Assembly: GCA_029379385.1 (NCBI GenBank)
Contig: CM055605.1
Span: 14,605,001-14,669,000 of the forward strand
Direction of reading: 5' to 3'
Source of the DNA: Quillaja saponaria
Taxonomy: Eukaryota; Streptophyta; Magnoliopsida; Fabales; Quillajaceae
Length of the DNA: 64,000 nucleotides
Shown in pieces: positions 56,837 to 64,000 of the stretch. Both the position numbers and the translations under genes were made by a program. The number at the start of each line of letters is the position of its first letter. Within the stretch, counting starts at the first letter, position 1. The notes below the pieces were generated by a model, which saw only the letters and a list, made by a program, of their open reading frames with translations, did no database searches and had not been told where the DNA came from.

Positions 56837-58985
56837 TGTAACATCCCCAAAATAATACTAAATTTAATTATAATATGAGTAGACATATTATATATTGATA
56901 GATAGGTTATAAATTTAATTAACAAAATTATATGCGTTATTCTATGAATTTATTAAGTATAGAAGAAGTACACATACATGTTTGGTGTATAAAATACCCT
57001 TGTGCTTAATAATGAAAGAAATATATTATACAAACATGGAAGATGTCTTAGAGGAGAGGATAAAGTAGTTTAAGGAGTAGGAAAATAATAAAATATATCT
57101 ATACTTGCAAGGAAAGGAAACATGGGGAAAAAGGAAAATAATAAAATATACATACTTGCAAGTAAAGGAAACATGGAGGAATAGATGTAAGGAGGAAATA
57201 AGAGGGTGTAAAGTTTGTAATTAATGAAGGCGGCATGTGTAAGAATAAGAAAATACTAGGTGGCTATGTAATAATTATAGGATTATGTGGCAAGGTATAG
57301 GTGTAAAGGAAGGGGACATATGGAGAAATGGGAAAGAACTAGGTAGCCATATAATAATTATGGAAGGATGATAGAATACTAGGTGGCTCCACAATTATTA
57401 CAAGATCTAGCTACATAATGAAAATTATATAAGTGGAGTATAAAAATGCACATGTGAAATATAAGAGTGACATGTGATGTGCAAGAATGACAAGTGGAGG
57501 GCAAACTTGTAAAAATTGAAAAGTAGAGGGGTAAAATAAAGGATCATCTTTATTTTTTCTCATAACCTCCTTAAGTGAACCATGAGCTATAAAAAGGGGA
57601 GGGGGTGACCGAAAATGAGCAAAGTGAGTTCAAGAGAGAAATTGAAAAGAGATTTAGTAGAGTTCAAAGAAAAAATTCCAAAGAGGAATTGTGTAGGAAT
57701 TTCAAGGGAGGAGTAAAATGCAAAGGCATGTATTCATGTGTTTCCTTATTCTTTTGTTTTTATTCAACTTGAAAATGTTCTCTTTTTACTCCTTAAAACT
57801 CTTCCTACAAAAGGGCATGAATGATGAAAAATGAGCTTATGTGTGACTGAAAATGAAAGGTGTGGAATTTTGCATGGTTTTCGCACTTGTAACATTATCC
57901 TTACAATATGTTGGCTGAAGTTCACCAAGCAACAAAGGTAGTGCTCAAACCATAGTATGGCTCTTATTATAGAGAGGTGGTACAAAAAGTGTACACAAAG
58001 TCCTTGTAAGACATGCCTTGGGTTTGCATGTTGAAAGGAAAATGGTTACAACAAGAAAGTGCTTGCATAAAAATTGCTTTTCTCTTATTTCTAAACTACA
58101 CATCAACTTTCCATTTTGAAAATATGATGCATGATACTTGTTGAGATTTTTGTCTCAAGTTTTTAAAATGTTGATGTGCAATATAGCTAAGTTGACCTTG
58201 CTTGGTAAATATGATTGTAGTTGTCTTTGAGTGCAATTATGTATTTTATGCTACCATGGATGGAGGAGAAGTATATATAAAGGAAGCTTGGGAGGCATGG
58301 GAAAGTGACTATGGGGAAGGGGGTGGTGAGGAGTTTTTACCATTAACAATGATGCATATATTACCTATGTCTATGCAAAGTCTAGTTAGTTAGAACATAA
58401 CTTTTGAAGTAGGTAAATCCCTTGGAACATGGATTGTAATAGTGTAATCAACAATTGTAAAAAAAAAATGTTCCTAGGTATTTATTCATAAGAAAATAGT
58501 GTTTAGATGTTGACTTTTGGAGGATCGCCTTAGTAAAGTTATAAAGGCTTCTCTTAACAACTAGTAATGTACATATAAGTTAAAGTAATACAAAAGTAGA
58601 CATGAGGCCAAGTCTCTATGGTGTCCAAATGGATGTTTTACTGTTGAGTTCTTAAAGAAATAGTCTTGGCAATAAGGCTAATGAAATCAAAGATTTAGGA
58701 TCAAATTAAGTTCGTAAGTAACAAGTTATAGATCAAATGAATTAAATAGATAATGACTTAAGGAGTTCATTAAGTGCAAGTTAATTCTTAATAATAACAA
58801 ATTAAGTGTAGAGAATAAAATATTATTACGTACAAGAAAAATCTATGGAATATAATTAAATTTTAAATTGGTGAAATGCTTATAAATACATATACGTAAA
58901 AGAAAAAATGGCTCTACCACGTTAAGATTTTATTAATACAATGAATATTGGTAAATAAATATATTAACAACAGAAGGGGGTTACA
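56837..58985 (+). mobile_element. Solo LTR, family B (2149 bp), target duplication CTTGG/CTTGT
   Basis: Starts TGTAACATCCCC and ends GAAGGGGGTTACA, flanked by cttgg (56832-56836) and cttgt (58986-58990). Removing it and one duplication joins the integrase reading EKVTLDL to VTGLPKIFKSYDSIW. Same family as 13658-16220. A TATAAAAAGGGG box at about 57590 is a likely LTR promoter. Confidence 0.9.
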
Positions 58986-58990
58986 CTTGT

Positions 58991-59985
58991 AACAGGACTT
59001 CCCAAGATCTTTAAGAGTTATGATTCAATCTGGATTATTGTAGATGGATTGACTAAATTCACACACTTCCTTCAATGAAAAGTATGTACTTAACCCATCA
59101 ATATGCTAAGTTATATTTGGATGAGATTGTTTCACTACATGGAGTACTTGCTTATATTATTTCAGACCGGGACACTCATTTTACAGCAATGTTCTGGAAA
59201 TCTTTCAGGAAGCTCTCAGTACTCAATTGCTATTTAGTATAGCTTTTCATCCTCAAGCTGATGACTAGTCTAAGAGAACTATACAAACCTTGGAGGATAT
59301 GTTGCAAGCTTGTGTGATGCATTTTGAGGGGATTTAGGATCAGCACCTGCCACTTATGGAGTTCACTTACAACAACAATTATCATAGCAGCATTCAAATG
59401 GCATCATTTGAGGCTTTGTATGGTAGGAAATGTAAATCTCCTATTCGATGGTTTGAAATTGGTAAGCATCAGTTACTAGGACCAGAGTTGGTTTAGGATG
59501 TCGTAGAAAAAGTACTGGTGATCCTTGATAGACTGAAGACGGATCAAAGTAGAGAAAAGTTTTATGCCAATAATTGTTAGAGGGAGTTTGAATTCGAAGT
59601 GGGTGATCATGCATTTTAAAGGGAAGCTGAATTTGAGGTTTATTACACCTTTTCAGATTTTGGAAAAGGTAGGAGCAGCATCATACATGTTGGCATTACC
59701 ACTGGATTTAGACAAGGTACATCAGGCTTTTCATGTATTATGCTTCATAAATATTTGTCTGATGAGTCTCATGTCTTATAGATTCAGAAAATGCAAGTGG
59801 ATAAGAACTTAATGTATGAAAAGCAACCAGTAGCGAACAAGATAGACAAATCTGTAAAATTCGATCGAAAATCATTTCTTTAGTGAAAGTTATTTGGCAA
59901 CATTATAATGAACAAGAAGCCACTTAGGAATCCAAAGATATAATGAGGCAACAATATCCATATCTTTTTGAATGATTTAGGTAAA
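58991..59985 (+). pseudogene. Tekay-like integrase core, C-terminal part and chromodomain-like tail
   Basis: [20 protein letters not shown] (59017-59078) is the core strand with the first catalytic Asp (IVD). The second Asp is in [10 protein letters not shown] in another frame (about 59160-59183), and a YNNNYHSSIQMASFEALYGR-like segment is at about 59370-59425. The C-terminal part is in the frame 59564-59812 (RFITPFQILEKVGAASYMLA and the HQAFHV block). The tail VKVIWQHYNEQEA and YPYLFE (about 59885-59970) matches the chromodomain found at the end of chromovirus integrases. Stops and shifts are scattered throughout. Confidence 0.85.
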
Positions 59986-60030
59986 CAATACATCTGTAAG
60001 TATTATGTTAAAATTTAGGATGAATTTCTT

Positions 60031-60044
60031 TTAAGGAGGTAGAG
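60031..60044 (+). promoter_or_regulatory. Polypurine tract of the Tekay-like element
   Basis: TTAAGGAGGTAGAG lies directly before the LTR start TATTATAACCCG at 60045. Confidence 0.75.
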
Positions 60045-60364
60045 TATTATAACCCGATATCATAACTTTATTGAAGAAATATATTGTGTATATTTTAGTT
60101 ACATAAATACATATGTATATGAACAAACAAACAAATATTGTGAATATATATACACATGTATTCAAAAAATATAAATATCTTTGCTTTAACTTTGTTGACT
60201 TTGACTTTATTTTTTATTTTTCCTTTTCTCTCTTTGTCTTTTCCATTCCTTTTCTTTTCTTAGTCGTGTGTTTTTGGTTCCTCCCTCTGTTTTAGTTTGC
60301 ACTGTTTTTTCTTTCTCTCTCGATCCTTCTAGTAGCCTCACTAGCTGAGCTTGTTTCCTGCTTT
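60045..60364 (+). repeat. Tekay-like 3' LTR, first 320 bp, truncated by insertion
   Basis: TATTATAACCCGATATC onward matches 52305-52620, including the TTTAACTTTGTTGACTTTGAC block. It ends at CCTGCTTT, where TGATAAG of the next element begins. Confidence 0.9.
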
Positions 60365-61794
60365 TGATAAGTTTATGAAATAGCTTTATTACATGTGTTT
60401 TTTATTCATATTATTTTCTATGTTATTGAGTTTTAGTTTGATTGATGCTTAGTTGAGTCATTTATTTTAAAGTATTGAATCCTAGTTGAGTATGCTTATG
60501 ATTTAGCCTTTATTTAGGAATTACATTGATTCTTAACTTAATTTGTGTGTTTTGAAGGTGTAATGCTTAAAGGAAACCCCTTTGAAGCCAAAGTAAACTC
60601 AAACAAGGATTTCTTATGCGTAGGGAGCCATGGCCACGTAAAAGAGGCGCCACAGCACCGAAAATAGTGCAACAAGGCAACTAGGCAGAGGTTAGGGTGC
60701 CTACGCTGCAAAAAGCTAGTGCTGGGGTTCCATATAGGTAGGTAGCCAGCCCCTAAGCACCAGAAAAGGGACGTCTCAGCTCCCAACGTGACTTCCTACT
60801 CTGATTTTCAGTGCTGAGGCGCCAAAATTTTAGTGTTGTGGTGGCTTGATTTTTAGTCCAAGTTAAACTCTTTTTGAGGGTTTTAAATCCTATTTAAAGA
60901 GGTTTTTGTTAGAGAATATAAACACACAAGTTTAACTAAGAAAGTCTAGAGTTTAGAAGCATCAAAAGTGTAAGGAGCAAGAGGAGCTTGGAGATGTTTA
61001 AAGATAAAAGCATAACAACCATCGTTTTTCTTCATTCTTTCTTTCCTTTGCTTGTATTTATTTGATATTTTCTTTGTTTGAATCCATGTTTACACTAAGT
61101 AGCATAGAGTAGTTACTTTTCTAGAATTACAATGGAACTCAACATGTAGCTTGGTTTTATGTTTATAATATGATTGCTTAGGGTTTAATACATGAATTGT
61201 TTATCTTATTCTATGCTTTATGATTCTAATTGATTAGCTACTAATTAGATTGATTTGGTAGCTTAGAAGAACCTTGACAAAGGAAATCTAGGTTTAGCCT
61301 TGAATAAGATAGCACTTGTTTGAATTCATTGACATGCTTATTTGAATTGAATTTGTATGTAAGATAGAAATATACCTCTTTTCTTTTTGTAGCCATGTTA
61401 GGTCTGTTCTTAATCAGTCTAGCTTAATTCAATTATCATAAAAATATTGTGAATTGGTTAAGTTAGATATTATTATAAGCAATTCAAAAGATACTTATAA
61501 TTATATAAGAACCCTAGGTTAGTAATTCTGTATCACAACTAAGCATGATAAGATAATAATAATCCAAGTGAGTGTTGAAAGAAGTTGTAATTTTAGCTTT
61601 CTCCTATTATATTTCTACGTTTGCTTGCTTTAGTTTTGTTTAGTTTAGCCAAAAATCATTTGTTTGGATAATGTTAGGATTGGTTAATTTTAGTACTTAG
61701 CAATAGTTAGATCTAATTCCTTATGAGTTCGACACTCTACTTATACTTATTACTTGTTCACGATATGTACACTTACGTGGTAAATCCTATAACA
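60365..61794 (+). repeat. 5' LTR of copy B (1430 bp)
   Basis: Starts TGATAAGTTTATGAAATAG and ends TCCTATAACA. Same family as both arms of the palindrome at 22839-25726. CCTATTTAAAGAGG at about 60890 is the probable TATA region. Confidence 0.85.
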
Positions 61795-61800
61795 AATTTT

Positions 61801-61819
61801 TGGCTTCGTTACCAGGGAA
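61801..61819 (+). promoter_or_regulatory. Primer-binding site of copy B
   Basis: TGGCTTCGTTACCAGGGAA is a mutated form of TGGCGCCGTTGCCGGGGAA, six bases after the LTR end. Confidence 0.75.
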
Positions 61820-61948
61820 TTAGTCTAACAATCATTAATATTAATACCAACCAATTCTAATTTTAATTCAAACTCTTTTTCTTAATTTTCTTTTTTTATT
61901 TTATTTTATCTTTTGAATTTTATGTTCTTATTTATTTTGTGAGGTACA

Positions 61949-62290
61949 ATGGAGATGTATACTAAATATTTCAACTTCACATGTTTTGCTCAATATGACT
62001 TGGAATTATTCCATGATGCTTGGGAGAGGTTCAACTATCTGCTGAGCATGTGTCCAACTCATGGCCTACCAAATTGGCTTCAACTCCATATCTTTTACAA
62101 TGGCTTGCGTGAAACGTCACAGAAAGTGATTGATATTCCAGCTGGTGGAGACTTCATGAATCTTAATATGGACAAAGGTTGTGAGTTGTTGGAGACCTTG
62201 GCCAAGCCTTTTATACTCATGAGTGAGTCTACACCAAGTGAGGATAAGCCTATACTAAAAGAGGAGCGAATAGAGACGTCTCAAGAATAG
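61949..62290 (+). CDS. Gag-like fragment (113 residues), Athila/Tat type
   Basis: Open from ATG to a stop at 62290. Contains DAWERFNYLLSMCPTHGLP and LHIFYNGL, the conserved centre of Athila/Tat gag, and GCELLETLAKPF, corresponding to the A-x-E-L-L-x-x-M-A segment. The N-terminal capsid half is replaced by a short unrelated start (MEMYTKYFNFTCFAQYDLEL), and no zinc knuckle follows. It ends in an acidic Ser/Glu tail. Such a piece might pack RNA poorly or not at all; being open over its whole length, it could still be translated. Confidence 0.65.
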   Translation: MEMYTKYFNFTCFAQYDLELFHDAWERFNYLLSMCPTHGLPNWLQLHIFYNGLRETSQKVIDIPAGGDFMNLNMDKGCELLETLAKPFILMSESTPSEDKPILKEERIETSQE

Positions 62291-62319
62291 GTACAAAATT
62301 ATATTCCACCATGTATTTA

Positions 62320-62806
62320 TTTCATAAAAGATGAATCACATGAGGAAATCCATGGTGCCCAACCTATTGAGCCTAATTTGGTTATAGAACAAGAGTTCCA
62401 TTATAACATCCAAGATGTCCAATTATTGAGTCTCATTTGGTTATTAAAGAAGACTTTCAAAATGAGGAAGGAACTTAAGACTTCAATCCTAGAAGAAAAA
62501 CAACAACCTGTTGAGCCTAAATTAACTATAAAAGAGAACAACTATGAAGATCATTTGTGGGTAACTCATCCTTCACCTAAATTGGTCACTAAATTTTATT
62601 TTTATGAAGATCCCATGTGGCCAACTCCTCCATCACCTTTCTTAGCATCATACCTCTACACATATCAAGTAAGATTTCTAAAGCCAAGTGATGTTGAGAA
62701 CACATGCCAATTACTATCATATATTGCCAAGCTTGAGGGCATCTTGAATCAAGACCTAAACATAGTGTTATATGACACTTATTATGGGCGAAAACCACTT
62801 GTTTAG
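62320..62806 (+). CDS. EPxLVI-repeat protein frame of the non-autonomous family
   Basis: The frame 62378-62806 (142 residues) is open to a stop. With one shift near 62430, the stretch from 62320 gives three related units: PIEPNLVIEQEF, then LIEPHLVIKEDF in another frame, then PVEPKLTIKENN, followed by two similar aromatic-rich units with LWVTHPSPKL and MWPTPPSP. The C-terminal part includes YIAKLEGILNQDL and ends YGRKPLV. The homologous stretch at 3410-3860 is more broken. No known domain recognised; it does not look like protease, RT or integrase. Confidence 0.45.
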
Positions 62807-62819
62807 GAGCACCATGCTA

Positions 62820-64000
62820 AAGTTAAGCCAACGATTATAAATCAAGTGCTTCTTGAGAGGCAATCCAAGATCGAATTTTATTTTTTTAATCTGTTTTGAT
62901 TCTTATTATATGTTCTTTGTTATTTTTTACAGGTTCATTACTTTTTACCTGTTACAAACTAAAGTGCTTTTAACAAAGCCAAGAATTAGTGGGATTTCCA
63001 CCTTACCAGGGAGTCTTTCTCTACTTATTCATTTTATTATTTTACACATTGGGGACAATGTTAGTCTTAAGTTTGTGGGAGGGTTTTATTAGTGTGCTTG
63101 TGTTTTTAGGTTGTTAGTTAGCCATTATTAAGCTTTTATGGTGAAATGCCCTCATCCTATGATAATATTATAGTTTTTATGTGATCTTTGAATTCATGTT
63201 AAATTATTAAGTTAGTAGCATTGTAGAACGTGATTTCCAATACATATTATGCACTTGATCTTTTTCTTGGGATTGTTTTGTTTATTTAAAGACTGTTTAT
63301 ATTTAGAAAGTTCATATTTATTTAGGAACCTTCTAATTTGTTTGATTCTCTTTTAAGGAAAAATCCTAGACAAGACTAAGTTAGGGACGTGATTTAGGCT
63401 ATCTTTGGACCGTTTGAGTTTTTTTAAGCTTACCATGATTTATATTATATTTTTAGTTACCCTATTGAGCTTATATTGCCTTTTCTTTGACACCCACAAA
63501 ATTTTGCGTAACCAATTTTTTTAAATTCCAATTTTGTGCCCCTACTCTTAAACATGTTGATCATTTTATGAATATATTAAGCTATGTTTTAAGAAAAAGG
63601 AGGAAAGGTTGGAGTGAAAGAAAAAAAAAAGTATATCTTTTGTAACTCTTGATCACCCCTATATTAATAACAAAAAGAAATAAGTTTGGGGGTGTGACAA
63701 GAGTTCAAAAATAAAAAGACAAAAGAAGATGTCAATCAAAGTAGAAAACGACATGAAGTGGTGGAAAAGAAAAAAGTATGCCAAGTGGGTATTAGTTGGG
63801 TGGTGAAAAAAGCTCTTCAAAGGTCTAGAGTGATCTATGTGCTTAGGATAACTAAAATTTCCTTTATCATACCATTACCCTAGTGTGCATTACAAGCTTT
63901 ATAAAGATCTATTAATCCTTGACTTAGTGGAGTCTACACAGTGGAAAAAGAGTTGAAAAGCAAACTAAAGGGGTTTGAGTGCTAAGCTAGATTTACTTAA
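62820..64000 (+). other. 3' non-coding region of copy B
   Basis: Matches 4692-6030 of copy A: GCTTCTTGAGAGGCAATCC, ACATTGGGGACAATGTTAGTCTTAAG, GATTTAGGxxxxxTTTGGACxxTTTGAG, and TTTGAGTGCTAAGCTxxATTT at the window end. AAGTTTGGGGGTGTGACAAG at 63684 resembles a polypurine tract plus LTR start, but the alignment shows it is internal. Confidence 0.7.

Larger units (their letters stand above)
52305..60364 (+). mobile_element. Chromovirus (Tekay/Del-like) Ty3-gypsy element with internal deletion, truncated 3' LTR
   Basis: 5' LTR 52305-54436, primer-binding site TGGTATCAGAGC (54440), gag head, then directly RT, RNase H, integrase, a chromodomain-like tail, a polypurine tract (about 60031-60044) and the start of the 3' LTR (60045-60364). 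A 2149-bp solo LTR sits in the integrase. The interior is short because gag after its first ~75 residues and almost all protease are deleted. The 3' LTR is cut by the next element. Left flank gaaga; the right flank is lost. Confidence 0.85.
60365..64000 (+). mobile_element. Short non-autonomous Athila-like retroelement, copy B (5' LTR and interior; 3' end outside the window)
   Basis: 5' LTR 60365-61794, primer-binding-site-like TGGCTTCGTTACCAGGGAA (61801), gag fragment, an EPxLVI-repeat frame, then a long 3' non-coding region. By alignment with copy A (64000 corresponds to about 6030), its 3' LTR should begin about 300 bp past the window, giving an interior of only ~2.5 kb with no pol. It inserted into the 3' LTR of the Tekay-like element; the left target duplication is gcttt (60360-60364). 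Confidence 0.8.

Noticed and set aside
63684..63703. AAGTTTGGGGGTGTGACAAG looks like a polypurine tract plus LTR start
   Set aside because: Alignment of 62820-64000 with 4692-6030 shows it is inside the 3' non-coding region; the expected LTR start corresponds to 6312, about 300 bp past the window.

Overview
This window is nuclear DNA from a flowering plant, most likely a eudicot, and looks like gene-poor, probably pericentromeric heterochromatin. It is AT-rich and long open frames are rare. Nearly every recognisable protein similarity is a decayed transposon protein of a plant lineage: Athila/Tat-type and chromovirus (Tekay/Del-like) Ty3-gypsy, Ty1-copia, CACTA/En-Spm, and MITEs. I could not assign a species. 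I found no intact host gene, no tRNA or rRNA gene and no CRISPR array. The only host-gene material is an F-box-like shard, a promoter-like piece, and two gene fragments (class III peroxidase and NB-ARC) carried inside a CACTA element.

Layout, left to right. 1-3403: 3' part of a CACTA element with a broken Transposase_24 gene and about seven copies of a ~165-bp internal satellite. It sits in a short non-autonomous Athila-like retroelement (3404-7694; 3' LTR 6312-7694). That element also holds a second, intron-retaining copy of the same transposase segment (4009-4690) next to a shard of its own LTR. 7695-9962 and beyond: a Ty1-copia RNase H remnant between two inverted LTR copies. 9963-12310: unclassified AT-rich DNA. 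12310-34860: a dissected array of ~500-bp repeats, interrupted by a chromovirus LTR (about 12935-18946, itself hit by a 2563-bp solo LTR at 13658-16220) and by a full-length Athila-type element (19942-34609, TSD ATAAG on both sides).

Inside the Athila element, between gag and protease, is the most unusual object here: a 2888-bp palindrome of two head-on LTRs of the non-autonomous family (22839-25726). It is flanked by a perfect 5-bp duplication CCTAC, and both outer ends are U3 ends. 35215-38102: minus-strand chromovirus solo LTR. 38103-41786: AT-rich DNA with an F-box-like shard and two MITE-like elements.

41880-64000 is a nested stack. A minus-oriented CACTA transposon remnant is split by a solo LTR (42313-45127, TSD CTTAT) and by a second CACTA element (46747-51492) carrying the peroxidase and NB-ARC fragments. 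It is followed by a Tekay-like element (52305-60364) that lacks most of gag and protease and whose integrase is split by a solo LTR (56837-58985). The 3' LTR of that element is cut at 60364 by the 5' LTR of a second copy of the non-autonomous Athila-like family, which runs off the window.

The biology here is transposition rather than a pathway. Autonomous Athila and chromovirus elements supply the enzymes, short derivatives lacking pol ride on them, CACTA elements move sequence fragments, and recombination between LTRs leaves solo LTRs. Boundaries were read by eye from terminal motifs and target-site duplications; percentage identities are rough estimates.
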